Source: Nyssa sinensis | Lineage: Eukaryota > Streptophyta > Magnoliopsida > Cornales > Nyssaceae | DNA length: 64,000 bases | Direction: 5' to 3' | Assembly: GCA_008638375.1 (NCBI GenBank) | Contig: CM018035.1 | Location: 38,784,754-38,848,753, forward strand | Shown: positions 47,948 through 59,327 of the stretch, piece by piece | Layout of the letters: every line of letters starts with the position of its first letter | Numbering within the stretch: position 1 is the first letter of the stretch | Notes under the pieces: model-generated | Told to the model about the DNA's origin: nothing | The model's input: the letters and a program-made list of their open reading frames with translations, nothing else | The model's database searches: none | Position numbers and translations under genes: made by a program

Positions 47948-48643
47948 TAATACTTGACACAATTAATTTAATTAAGTTAATTAATTAAATTAAATAGTCA
48001 AAAAATGCCCGGTGTCCAAATGAGATGAGTTATATATGTATTCTTACTATCTTGGACCTTCTGAGTCCAATGGTGAGGTCCAGGACATGAGATGAGGTCC
48101 CGAAAAATTAAAGACCCATGAAAATGTCAAAATGACCAAAATGCCCCTGCCCAATAAATGAGTCAAACGAGGTCCAAATAAAATAAATAAATAGTGGATT
48201 TTAACTATTTCAAACATTCTGATTCTAATGGTGGGGTCCGTTTCATGAGACGGGACTCTAAAAAATTTAGACACGTTAAGGTATAAATTACCAAAATGCC
48301 CCTAACATGTCCTAAGCCGAATTACATTCTAAGAAAGCCTAAACTGACTTTCTTCGACACTCCGGACTCAATGGTAGAGTCTATTCGACCAAAAAGAAAT
48401 GTCTAAAATAAAAGAACATAAAATTTGTTGAATAGCATCTGTCAGATGACTAAAGACTAAAGTATTGCCAAAATATTAAACTAAGACAAGTACGAGGAAA
48501 TACGATACTAGAAGATACGACACGTAAACATGTGAAGTAAATAAATAAAATTAAAGTTAATGGAGATACCAGAAGAGTATAGTTTAGAACGAAGTAAGTT
48601 CCTAATGCATTAAATTGTGTAGGTCAGTTCCAACTAATTCAGA

Positions 48644-48930
48644 ATGATTAAGCCGCAAACCATAATTAAGGGTGAGAAACAGCAAGCTTTTCTGGATGAA
48701 TTAGATCGACAACACCAAGTAATCCACAAGAAATTGAGGATTGCCAAATACTGTGAGATTAAGTCCCTCACACCTTTCATCCATTGGGAACCAATTATTC
48801 CAATTTTTCGACACTGCCGAGGAAGCAGCAGCAAGGAGACTTGCTGAGGCGCAGCTAAAAGAAGAAGAGGAAAGAGAGAACACTGAAACCTTAGCTGAAA
48901 TGCGTCACAGGTAATATTATTAAGTACATA
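48644..48930 (+). pseudogene. Exon-like small reading frame in LTR H (one frameshift)
   Basis: I do not recognise the protein. This third and most diverged copy starts MIKPQTIIKGEKQQAF and keeps the order VIHKKLRIAK, EIKSLTPF, a PII-P pair and, after a one-base shift near 48812, EEAAARRLAEAQLKEEEERE followed by NTETLAEMRHR. The C-terminal charged helix is almost identical to D's copy although the DNA before it differs widely. It is preceded by ATTGTGTAG|GTCAG and followed by CGTCACAG|GTAATATT, good matches to 3' and 5' splice sites, which supports an internal exon. The source gene is unknown. Confidence 0.5.
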
Positions 48931-50441
48931 AGTTGCTAGATTATAATACAGCTATAAGTCAGACCAGTATAAGAATTTAGGCTTTTCACAGTCTACAATT
49001 GGTGAGTCATGAAGTTGAATAAGTGCATATGGAATTTATGGAATCTTCATAAATCTTGATAGACTAAGAAAGGAAAAGAGTAAAGGGAAAGCGCCTCAAT
49101 AGAGCCAGCCCAGACACGTAAGGTGAGTAATCTTGCATTTGAAGTAGAGTTTTTAACTCCACGGATTTCAACGGATGTTTTTAAGTTCAAGATATTTACA
49201 GCATTGATATATCAAATTCAGTATTCATGATTTCTGTTTTCTTAAATATTCTGCTATGACATGCTCCATGATTATTTACATATTTATATTCATAAATGTT
49301 TCCTTTTCAAAATAGTTGGCATGTTTGATTTCCTCAAATATTCTGAATTTGATTATTGCAAGTATTAAAGCATCATTGCAAAAGTTATATGTTGTATGTT
49401 TTAAATACTCATGAAAAGTATCAATATGAAGAAGTCATATGACAAATGTTTTGCAAGATAATAATAAGCACATAGGTAGGTCTTGGGTTGTACGGAACTC
49501 AATGGGCCTATCGTGTGCATCAACACATGTTAGGATTTTGGGTTGTACGGAACTCAATTGACCTGTCATGTGTAATGCCTGGTAGCAGGATCTAATCCCA
49601 CAAGGTAATGAGATATCTCCACGTATACGTAAAACGGGAGTCTGGTTTGAAACAGATTCCACCTAATTAGAGAGAAAATACGACAAACGATTTTGGAAAT
49701 GGAAGCAGGTTTTACCCCCATTTTCACTATACATGTTTACATGATTTTAAGTTACATGTTCTGAAATACACATGCTCTTTTACAGAAATATATGTTTTAG
49801 CTTGAATACCTTGAATGTTTCAAAGCTACATATTTTAAGAATGCATGTCCTCTATGTTCAAGTATATGACCAATTGGTAGTTGAGTATTTTATAAACTCT
49901 CATGTACGAAACCTCTACCAATTGAAAACCCATGACAAATGTAGGAATTACTCATTGGGCTTCTCGAAGCTCACCCCACTCCCCAACATTTTTCAGGTGA
50001 TGATGATGGGTGGACCCTTGCTCAATTTGGGGAGCAATGATTGGCAGCTCTATTAGGATCTGGAGATATTTTGGAAGTAATAGGACCCATCGTTGGTCAA
50101 ACTTTTGTAGTTATAGTTTTGGGACAATTATGTACTTAAGCCCGAGGGGCACATGGATACAGATGATATGGATATGTATGATATAAAATCTTTAGTTATT
50201 ATTATTATGCTCTGATTTTTATATTTATGTGTACCCCTATGAAGAGCGGCAGTATCAAGCGGATATGCGACAGATGTTTTTATTTAAAAGAAAAGAGAAA
50301 AGTTTTTCACGCTTCCGCAACCACAGGTCGCATCACTGTCCGATACTATTGCTTATGTACGAGCCTTGGCCCAAGGCCTCCGGGCCGAAGGGTGGCAATC
50401 TCGACTCGAGATCCGCACAGGGTGGGTTTCGGGTCGTGACA

Positions 50442-51814
50442 CCTTCAATATCAAATTCAGTATCATATGATTCCTGTTTTAAAATGTTTTCTGCTTTCAT
50501 AAACTGTATTGTGATATGCTGGGTGGTTGGTTTGAATCACGGTTTTCCTTTTTAATTATGTTTCAGCATGTCTGGGTTTAAAATGCTAAATTTTCATAAA
50601 TGTTCTGAATTTGATTATTCCAAATATTGAAGTTCTATTGCAAAAGTTATATATTTCATGTTTCAAATATTCATGAAAAATATCTATTGAAGAAGCCATG
50701 TGATAAGTTATATATATAATTCATGTTTTAAATGTTCATGAAAAGTATCAATATGAAGAAGCTATGTGATAAATGTTTTACAAAATAACGGTGCATAAGT
50801 ACACAGGCAGGATTTTGGGCTTCTTCGGAGCTTAATTGACCTGTCAAAGACCACATAGTCAGGATTTTGGGTTGTACGGAACTCAATTGACCTGTCATGC
50901 GAAATGCCCAGTAGTAGGATCTAATCCCCCAGGCAATGAGATATCTCTACATATACGCAAAATGGGAGTCTGGTTCGAAACAGATTCCACTAATGAAAGT
51001 GAAAAGATGACAAATGCTTTTGGAAATGGAAGCAGGTTTTACCCCCATTTTCCTATGCATGTTTATATGTTTTGAAGTAACACTTGTGAAAATGGAAGCA
51101 AGTTTTTACCCCCATTTTATTATACGTGTTTACATGCTTTTAAATTGCATATGCTCTATTTGAAGAAATGTGTATTTAGCTTGAATACTTTAAATGTTTC
51201 AAAGCTATCTGTTTTAAGAATGCATATACTCTGTGTTCTAAAATGTACGAGCAATTGATAGTGAGTATTTTATAAACTCTCATGTGCTAAACCACTACCA
51301 GTTGAAAACCCCATGATGAATGTAGGAATTACTCACAAGCTTAGATTAGCTTACCCGAATTTTTATTCGGACCCCCCTTTCAGGTGATTGATGGCAAATT
51401 GGTTTTGAAGACAAGGATGATGAGTCTAGCTCTTTTGGGAAGACGTGCTTAAGTAGCTCCTTTTGGGAAATCATATGAACTCTAGTAGCATGTTTTGTAT
51501 TAGCAGACAATATAAGGTTATGTATTAAGCCCTTCGGGGTAATGGACATGTAATGTTATTAAAATCTTTAAGCCTTTAGTTCTACTCTGAATGTATGATC
51601 ATGTGTACCGCAATGTGAAAAGCAGCAGTATCAGAAGGATGTGCAAATTTTAAAATGAGAAAAGAAAAGAAAAAAGTTTTTCACGCTTCCGCAACCACAT
51701 AACGCACATCTATTCGATACCGCTGCAGATGCGAGCCTTGTACCGAGGCCTTCGGGTCTTGGGGCGGCGGTCCCGATCCAGGATCCACGCGAGGCGAATT
51801 TTAGGTCGTGACAC
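50442..51814 (+). mobile_element. Partial LTR copy I, tandem to LTR H
   Basis: It begins abruptly inside the LTR (CAATATCAAATTCAGTAT, matching 49210 onward) and ends TTTTAGGTCGTGACA. It contains the hairpin CCGAAT-TTTT-ATTCGG (51355-51370) before CCCCCCTTTCAGGTGA. A 108-codon frame at its left end crosses the junction and is not a gene. Confidence 0.65.
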
Positions 51815-52422
51815 CTTAAGGTAAGGCTCACATAAGCAACAGTATCGGATGACGATGCAACCTATGGTTGCGGAAGCGTGAAAACTTTTTCTTTTCTTTT
51901 CTTATTTAAATCTTTTGCACATCGGCCCGATATTGCTGCTCTTCCAAGCGGTACACCTGAATATACATTTAGAGCATAATAAAATTCTAAAGTTTTATAC
52001 ACGATATATATTCATTTGTCCTTCGAAACTTAATTACATAACATTTACATATTGTCTATAACCAAAAACGACTAACTATTAGTCTTGGTGCTTCCCAAAA
52101 TTAGCTAATCCTGCAATGAACTTCCTACACCCTTCCACAAAATGAGCATAAATCAAACACTTTCTTCATCAAAAACCCAAACTTTCTTTCTATTACCTGA
52201 AAGGGGGACGGATAAAAATTCGAGTAAGCTAATCTAAGGTTGTGAGTAATTCCTGCATTTGTCATGGGGTTTCAATTGGCAGTAGTTTAGCACATGAGAG
52301 TTTATAAAATACTCACTACCAATTGCTCGTACATTTAGAACACAGAATATATGCATTCTTAAAACAGATAGCTTTGAAACATTTAAAATATTCAAGCTAA
52401 ACATACATTTTTTCAAGTAGAG
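51815..52422 (-). mobile_element. LTR J, second piece
   Basis: J resumes with the usual pattern (plus strand): GGCTCACATAAGCAACAGTA, the TTTTTCTTTTC tract, and GACGGATAAAAATTCGAGTA at the hairpin position. It is broken at 52423 by element K within AAGTAGAG. The rest lies beyond K, outside the window. Confidence 0.7.
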
Positions 52423-52969
52423 TGATGCTGCACTTTTTGGCTCGCAAGAAATTTGGACTCCACGACCTGAAGAACACTCAAAAAGGAATCAGAGGGCCAC
52501 CGGATTGGCTCCGATAGTAGCCGCTCCGATGCTTAAGTCAATAAACTGAATTGAAAATACTGTAATGAAAGCCAAATAATGAGCATAAAAATAAAGCGTA
52601 CCTTTAGGGTTTAATTTATAGACTGTGGCTTTCCTAAGTTGATTAGGATTTAGAGCCATGAAAGTAGGGATTCGATCATCGGATATTGTAGTTACTTTGT
52701 TGGACATTGTATCAGAATAGAGATAACCATGTGTGGCAGTTTCCTAGTAGAAGACTGTTTCCTTATTCTCTGCTCGGCGGACGTTAAGGAAATAACGAGG
52801 TCTGAACCTTGTAGAACACTCTGAGTGAATATTGTCCAGAGCATGAGCTCTAGAGGATAAGTGCATAAAAGTGCTCTGAAGGCTTCGCCTGCTCTAGATG
52901 ACCGAGTTCTATCAGATCCGTAAGCACACATGTCTCAAGATGATTGGTGTGTCGGTTTGTGCTATATCA
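52423..52969 (-). mobile_element. 3' LTR of element K
   Basis: 547 bases run from TGATGCTGCACTTTTTGG to GTGCTATATCA on the plus strand. It is repeated at 63195-63702. Frames in it on the minus strand occur in both copies but carry no domain. Confidence 0.85.
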
Positions 52970-52990
52970 ACTACTCCTCCCCCCCCGAGC
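52970..52990 (-). other. Polypurine tract of element K
   Basis: On the minus strand GCTCGGGGGGGGAGGAGTAG abuts the LTR start. The eight-G run is the longest in the window. Confidence 0.8.
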
Positions 52991-54093
52991 CTTAGTTAAG
53001 GCCTAGGGTGTAACTAGGGCTTTGGGCTTTATGAAGAGTCATACATTTTGTCTTTCCACTTTCCAAGACGTCCGTTTGATGGGTCATTTATTGCACAACC
53101 GATGCTTGAGAAGCCATCATTATCCTCAACCGTCATGCCGACTCGGCTTGGAGGGCTCATATTTCGAATATGTATATAAAGAGGGGGAAAGGACTTTTTA
53201 AGCCTTTTTTCTGCACTTGCTCTTACTGTATCAGAAACTCTGCCATTGCTGATTGACGTATTTTGAAGTTTGAAGCATATCCATTGCTCATAGCTTTCCT
53301 TTCCTCACTTGATTTCAGGTTCGATTTTTAACCCCTTTTACTGTTCTCTCTACTTTGCCTCGTCATTTTCCTTTTGTCCGCCATGTCTGGCCCTGGGTCA
53401 CCCTCTGGTTCCAAAAGTTCTTCTAGAACAATTACTCAATCCCAACTTTCAAACATTCATCCTTCTGGTAATACTGAAAATAGGTTGGTAGAGCCCCCCT
53501 CTAGTCCGGAGGTTAGGATAGTTAACGCATTTTTGGAATCCCCAAATAAGGCTAGAGAGACCTCTGGTCGATCCGCCCGTAGAGAGGAAGGTGAGAGTGC
53601 AATCACCGAGAGGATGCTAGAAGAGTTGTGGGAGAAGTATAACTTCCCTTCAAATGACACTTTTAGGGTTCCGGACGCCACAGATCGCCCACATGACATT
53701 AGAGCAGGAGAAATTTGTGTTTATTTGGCTTGGTTTGAAATGGGACTAACACTCCCTCTTCCTGACCTTATAAAACAATTCTTTTACTGGTTTAACCTTT
53801 GCCCTTCAGACCTCAATATCAATAGTTGGAGACATTTGTTAAGTTTCCTAGTGTTAGGGCATCTAAATGATGTTGACGTGTCTCTTGACTTGATCCGTAG
53901 CAATATGAATCTAAAATACATGAGGTCGGAGGCCTCTTTTATATGTCTTTTGACAGTGGGTTCAGACCCCTTACTTCTGTGCCCTCTTCCAACAAGACTT
54001 GGAAGAAGTGGTATTTCTTCATAAAAGGAGGATGGGAATATGAAGACTTCCAAGACCATTTCTCGACATTCCCTCGAACTACTGGGCCAAAGA

Positions 54094-54179
54094 GTGAGAA
54101 CCGATTTTCTCTTGTGACGGCTTTGATTCTGTTTTGTGCATTAATTGCCAAGCTGATTAACTTTATGTTTTTTGTGCAG
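54094..54179 (+). other. Probable intron 1 of the K antisense gene
   Basis: GTGAGA at the 5' side and TTTTTTGTGCAG at the 3' side bound 86 AT-rich bases. Removing it joins TGPK to NKSVWKRPTFTP in frame, whereas reading through ends in a different frame. Confidence 0.6.
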
Positions 54180-54666
54180 ATAAGAGTGTGTGGAAGAGGC
54201 CTACCTTCACTCCCGTGCTCCAGAAGCAATACAAAAAACTCTTACAAACCAGCAACCGAGACCATTCCATCATTGTCAATCCTAAGAACTTGATAACTGC
54301 TAAGAGCCGTGTAGAGGAGCTAACGTAGGGTATAATGGCTAGGTGGGAGACCGAACCATCTTCATCTACAACAGTGGGGGAGGCTCTTTCCCCAGTAGAC
54401 CCTCCTCTCCAAACAAAAAGGAGGAGGTTAATCTCGAACTCAACTGAACTGTCAAAGGGGAGAGAGAGGAACCTTCCCCTATTTCCATGGTCCCCCCCGC
54501 CCCAACCAACCAGACGGGCAAGGGGGTGTCAGCTTCGGTGGCCCCTGGTGCTGTTAACCAGGCGGCCAAAAAGGTTCTGAGGGACTTTTGGTCCAAAGGC
54601 TCCCTCAAACTTAGGCCACAGAAGCTAAAGAAGCTTCTAGCTGATCTAGCTTCTCTTCAAGTCAAA

Positions 54667-54750
54667 GTAAGTTCTTCGGGTCCCCATTTCTTTTCCCTTT
54701 TTCTAAGTGCTTCTAACTCGATACTGAACTGCTTGCTCTGTATATTGCAG
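54667..54750 (+). other. Probable intron 2 of the K antisense gene
   Basis: CAAA|GTAAGT and TATATTGCAG|ACC are consensus plant splice sites. The 84 bases are T-rich and a multiple of three, so the frame stays open with or without removal. Confidence 0.65.
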
Positions 54751-55266
54751 ACCTTGCACACCCTCTCTGCTCTAACGGAGGTCTCTCTAGCTTCAGAGGA
54801 AGTTGACAAGCTCCAGGCTGAGCTGGACGAGGTTAGGCTTCAGCTTGGCACTGCTAAGTCTGAGGCTCACGAAGTTGTGGAGAGGCTAAATGAGTCCCAG
54901 AATTCTCTGGCCGTCATGGAGTCAGAGAAGAATCTTCATGTTCAGGAGGCGGAGAGACTTCAGAGGGAGATGGACGGCATGCGGTACCTCTATCACCAAA
55001 AGCTTGAGGACGCAATTGAGCGGACCAAGCTAAAGAATGAGACAGAAATGAAGATGGAACTTGAAGGGATGGCCAACAACCTGATTATGTTTGGCTTCAA
55101 CAATTTTCGATCCAAGTTCCTTGCCAAATTTCCTGATTTTGATATATCTTCAATTGTGCCACCTGGGGTTGATCCTCCCGAAGCTGTCGTTCCGAGCGGA
55201 GTGCTTGATGTCCCTCATGCAGATCCTTCCCCAGTTGATGGGCCTGCCCTTGTTGATCAGGCTTAG

Positions 55267-56120
55267 AATATGTATATTCTACTATTTTTGAACCTCCAAT
55301 GTACTAGACTATAATTTTTTAATGAAACAGGCTTTTAAATGTTTTTGTCTCTTTCTTTCATGTGGATTCCTGGTTGATCCATTATAGCCTTGAGTTACAC
55401 TGCCCTGTAGTATATCAGTCCTTCCAATTTATGGTTGATGTGGGAATTGTTGCAAGTAAAGCTGTTCTGGAGCTCATCAGACCAGCTCTTTTACGGTCGA
55501 TAGTTATCTTCCGAGCTGCATTTCTTCCAATAAAATGGTGATTGAAGATTAACTTATCATCTTAGAATAAGATAGGAAAGCAACTTTAATCAGATGAGTT
55601 GGGATCTGATATTGATCTTGTATCACATATATTGGAAGCAAATTCTGAAGAATTCCAAGGCAGATTGTTCTGGACCAAAGACTCATAGTAATAACTGGGT
55701 GTCTTGTGACCATCACTCTGATGATTGAAACTTCTGCTTCTAAGTCTCCAAGACCAGGACTAAGATACATCAGGGCAGATGGTCTTTTGTTATACACATG
55801 GCCTGTCTAGGGTCAATGGAATGGACAAGACTGAAAGGTCTGTATATCGGATAGAGGACCTGCGTATTAAGATGGACCAGACGCTGCTTATTTCATCATC
55901 TTAGAAGCTTTAGCGCTTAACTAAGGCCGTACATTTGGGGAAATCCTTCATCCTGTCTTTTGGTATTCCGAAAGGACGTCATCTTTTATACGGCTGTCGT
56001 TTGGGTTTTCAAGACCAACCTTTCCTTTAACCGTTGCGACAGTCCAGATGGATGGCTCTTGGAGTTCAAGGGTCTATATATATGAAAGAGGGGCATGCTG
56101 TTACGCCCTAATCTTTTTGC
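55267..56120. other. Non-coding stretch of K between the antisense gene and a second frame
   Basis: I see no gene here. A segment at about 55835-55885 (AAGGTCTGTATATC, then AGATGGACCAGACGCTG) is a stray relative of the tandem unit at 57169. Confidence 0.5.
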
Positions 56121-56163
56121 TTGTTGCTTCTAAACTGTTTCCCCATCGGAGGGAATCAAATGT

Positions 56164-56793
56164 CTTTAGAAGTTGCTATTTGTTCGGAGATGATTGACGA
56201 TCTTCAGTCTGAGTTGGGAATGATTAAACTGTGGCCGAGAATTATCCACCCCTTTGATTCAGTCTCTAAAGAAGGATTAGAGGAGGCGAAGATCTTCTTG
56301 TCCATCTTAGCATCCGGTTGAGATCTCTCTGTTTGGAGGTGGACCCTCATTGATTCAACCGAGGCATGGAGTATTGGTGATGAAGACGAAGGTGGGATAC
56401 CTCTTCTCCTTTGTGTCTTGGCAGAGACCCTTGCCCAAGTCGGCTTGGGTGTCGTGCCAAATTTGAGGAAAACGAAGGTGGAGAATGGAGGTTTCTTGAG
56501 ACCTAGAACCCTCATCCTCCGTTAGTATTGATGCCAGTGACAGTGATGATGAAATGGCCTAGGTATGATGCCGATTGGGGTTCAAGGTTCCTTCCTTTCA
56601 AATGGAAGCCGGTGACGGCGGTAATGGTGATTTGGAACTTTGGTCCCTTTCCCTTATACCAGGAGGATTCGAGGAAGAAAGCTATGCTGTTGCAAAACAA
56701 AACGATGTCTTGCCTGAAATTGTTGTAGCTTCTGTGTATTTGTTTCCTTTCCAGTCTTCTTGTACCGATGTAACCTTTATGGATTATCAATAA
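56164..56793 (+). pseudogene. Possible second antisense reading frame of element K
   Basis: I do not recognise it. A frame from ATG at 56164 runs MSLEVAICSEMIDDLQSELG to a TGA at 56320, continues past it through IDSTEAWSIGDEDEGGIP, and another frame resumes with DASDSDDEMA near 56530 and GFEEESYAVAKQNDVLPEI near 56660. Acidic, Ser/Asp-rich pieces split over frames suggest one decayed gene on the same strand as the antisense gene. It could also be chance openness in 3' non-coding sequence. Confidence 0.3.
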
Positions 56794-57168
56794 ACTTGGA
56801 TCCCTTTTCTTTAAATCTGATGTACCTTTTGACTGGATTTGTTTTTTTTTTGGAGTTAAAACACCTTTCCAAGCACTATTGATAACTACTTTTCACCAAT
56901 AGTTTTGTTTATATGCTTTAGGAGTAGACCAAAGAAACATAACACTTGCATTTTGAACTAAAGTACTTTGAGCTGTTGCAGATGCTAAGCCAATTTAGTA
57001 CTGTAGTGTTGTTGCTCGGTAGTACATAAGCCAAGTAAATCTAAGAATCAGCTTTGAGGGTCTACCGAGTAAATAATAACAGTTGGAAAGTAGTTGTAGA
57101 TATCGAAACTTGATTCCTTTAAACGGTCTGAATCATCAGGTCTGAATACTTGCTGGACCAGATTATGA

Positions 57169-57390
57169 GGTCTGTATTTTTAGAGATGGGCCAGACTCTG
57201 AAGGTCTGTGCATTTAGAGATGGACCAGTCTCTGAAGGTCTGTGCATTGAGAGATGGACCAGACTCTGAAGGTCTGTGCATTTAGAGATGGATCAGACTC
57301 TGAAGGTCTGTGCATTTAGAGATGGACCAGGCTCTGAAGGTCTGTGCATTTAGAGATGGACTAGGCTCTGAAGGTCTGTGCATTTAAGAT
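57169..57390 (-). repeat. 34-bp tandem array in the 3' region of element K
   Basis: Six to seven copies of GGTCTGTGCATTTAGAGATG followed by GACCAGACTCTGAA lie between the end of integrase and the antisense gene. Units differ by one to three bases. Tandem arrays in this part of Tat elements are known to seed satellite DNA. Confidence 0.85.
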
Positions 57391-57419
57391 GAATACTTTG
57401 TGGAGGTATTAAAAAGAAA

Positions 57420-58800
57420 GAAAAACCTTTATTGATAATACTTCCGTAAATGTTCTACATTCCAAGGTCTAGGAATAGATTTCCCCGCCATGTCCTCTAG
57501 CCAATAAGTGGTAGGCCTAACAACCTTTGTTACTCTGTAGGGGCCTTCCTAGTTGGGTGACAACTTTCCCATAGTGGGATCCTTGGTGTTTGGAAAAGTC
57601 CTTCTTAAGACGAAGTCTCCAACTTGAAAGCTGACCGTCTTGATCCCCACTTTAGAGTTGTTAGCCATTCTCTGCTGATAGGCTTCCTTCTTGGTCCTGG
57701 CTTGATCCCTCTTTTCTTCAAGCAAGTCCAGATTTTCTGCTAGCTGTTGATCATTGGACTCTTGTTCGAAGGCTTCAGTCCTTAAAGTTGGCATACCGAT
57801 CTCCACTAGGATTACTGTTTCTGTACCATAGGCAAGTGAGAAGGGAATTTCAGAGGTGGGAGTTCTTCTGGTTGTTCTGTAGGCCCAAAGAACCCCAAGA
57901 AGTTCCTCCGCCCACTTTCCTTTGGCCTGCTCTAACCTTTTCTTTAATGCATCAAGGATCGTTCGGTTGGTGACCTCTGCTTGCCCATTTGCTTGTGGAT
58001 GGCCTGGCGAAGCAAAATGTTGTCTGATATTGAGATTTTCACAAAATTTCTTGAAGACTTTGCTAGTGAACCGCGTTCCATTATCAGAGATGATTACGTG
58101 TGGTATCCCGAACCTGCAGACAATGTTCTTCCAGGTGAAGTTTTCAACTTCCTTCTTTGTGATATGTGTTAGAAGTTCAGCTTCAGCCTATTTAGAGAAA
58201 TAGTCAATGGCTACCAAAAGGTATTTCCTGTTTGGTGGGGCTTTAGGTAATGGGCCCACAATGTCCGTCCCCCACTGAGCAAAGGGCCAAGGACTAGTAA
58301 TTGGGATGAGCTCGTGATGGGGCTGGTGTTGATATGGAGCAAACTTTTGGCATTTGTCGCACTTCTGGACCTACTCCTTAACCTGCTTCAGCATACTAGG
58401 CCAGTAGTAGCCTTGTGTTAGAGCTCAGTGAGCTATTGTTCTGCCCCCATTATGGTTCCCACAAATGCCTTCGTGTATTTCAGCCAAGACATATTGAGAT
58501 TCTTTTGGAGTTAAGCATTTCAACAGGAGTTGAGAGTAAGACCTTCTGTAAAGCTTATTGTTTTGGATCAGGTACTGAGCTGCTCTGATTTGGATTCCCC
58601 TTGCTTTGTTTTTATCTTCTGGGAGAAGCCCTGATTCTAGGTACTAGAGGATTGGAGTCATCCAGTTTTGGGGCTGTTCAGCAATTTGGGCAACTTGGGC
58701 TTCCTCTATACTGGGTCTTGGTTGGTAAGAAATTTTTACTATAGAGTTTCCCTCTAGCTTCAGGAGGGATGCCATGTTTGCCAAAGCATCTGCTCGGCAG
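57420..58800 (-). pseudogene. Integrase region of K pol
   Basis: On the minus strand the zinc-binding part (HEGICGNHNGGRTIAH and later CDKCQKF) is followed by the catalytic core. The three acidic residues are present in WGTDIVGPLP (near 58265), IISDNGTRF (near 58090) and HPQANGQAEVTNRT (near 57975). The C-terminal part has VGDFVLRR and ends with the GPYRV and NVEHLRKYY patterns common in Gypsy integrases. Stops interrupt it (after TIAH, after VKE, after YFSK and near 57550), so it is not translatable as one protein. It inserts the cDNA into the genome. Confidence 0.85.
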
Positions 58801-58802
58801 TT

Positions 58803-59327
58803 CTAGCTTCTTTCTATTTTCTGGATGGAGAATGTCCGGAAGGAGTGCTTCAAGAAGTTCATTAGTTCGGAGTACCCAAGCATCATGTCGTCTTTAATGG
58901 AGAATTCTCCCAGGACATAGCTTACCACCAATTGGGAATCTGAGTAGACTTCAAGGTTTTGAACCTCGCATTCCAGAGCCAACTTCATGCCTAGGATTAG
59001 GGCTTTGTATTCTGCTTCATTGTTGGAAGCTCTGAATCCCAAGCTAACTACTTTTTTTGATAAAAGTCCGTCAGGGGACTGCAATACCAGGCCCACTCCA
59101 GAACCCTGATCGGTTGATGACCCATCAATATAGAGCCGCCATGTCCCTGAAGTTTCAAAGAGCTGTGCCTTGTCCTGAAGTGCCAAGGTGAACTCAGCAA
59201 CGAAATCTGCCAAGGCTTGTCCCTTGATGGAGTTTCGTGGTACATATGATATGTCAAATTCCCCTAACTCCACAGACCACTTTACTAGTCTTCCTGAAAC
59301 CTCAGGCTTCCTCAATATTGACCTCAA
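58803..59327 (-). pseudogene. Second RNase H (Tat-type) of K pol
   Basis: An open stretch of 174 codons. After an RT-connection-like start (LVKWSVELGEFDISYVPR) comes a complete RNase H fold: WRLYIDGSSTDQGSGVGLVL with the first aspartate, NNEAEYKALILGMKLAL with the glutamate, and LEVYSDSQLVVSYVLGEF with the second aspartate. A second RNase H of this kind downstream of the Gypsy RNase H is characteristic of the Tat lineage. A stop at its 3' edge separates it from integrase. Confidence 0.88.

Larger units (their letters stand above)
41857..50441 (+). mobile_element. LTR H, interrupted by solo LTR G
   Basis: It starts TGTAATACCCCGACCTGAG and ends TTTCGGGTCGTGACA, about 4.55 kb without G. Its first 200 bases have an extra GC-richer block not seen in A2. 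The part after G carries two tRNA-like modules (47645-47880) and the exon-like frame (48644). Near 49970-50000 it has the pyrimidine-AG block but has lost the hairpin that A2 and I have there. The remaining stretches have no gene. Confidence 0.75.
41852..51819 (+). mobile_element. Composite LTR insertion H/I with CTTTA/CCTTA target duplication
   Basis: The unit is 41857-51814 between five-base flanks that differ at one position, inserted in LTR J. It has one full LTR (41857-50441, containing solo LTR G) followed without primer site or interior by a second, partial copy of the LTR's last 1.4 kb (50442-51814). Total LTR sequence after removing G is about 5.9 kb. This is a tandem partial duplication, perhaps from unequal recombination, rather than a normal solo LTR or full element. 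Confidence 0.65.
53374..55266 (+). pseudogene. Antisense gene of element K (putative gypsy-type transposon protein), with introns
   Basis: This runs opposite to gag-pol. The N-terminal part reads LWEKYNFPSNDTFRVP, then EICVYLAWFEMGLTLPLP, then a conserved INSWRHLLSFLVL block, the pattern of the family Pfam calls putative gypsy type transposon (Transposase_28). A one-base loss near 53937 shifts the frame to FDSGFRPLTSVPSSNKTWKKWY. Two likely introns follow: 54094-54179 (GTGAGA...GTGCAG) and 54667-54750 (GTAAGT...TTGCAG, 84 nt). The C-terminal exon is a coiled coil (EEVDKLQAELDEVRLQL and on). A TAG at 54326 and a two-base slip near 54460 break it. Function is unknown; similar antisense genes occur in Grande-type elements. 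Confidence 0.7.

Noticed and set aside
57922..58203. Plus-strand 93-codon frame
   Set aside because: It is a shadow of the integrase core, whose motifs are clear on the minus strand.
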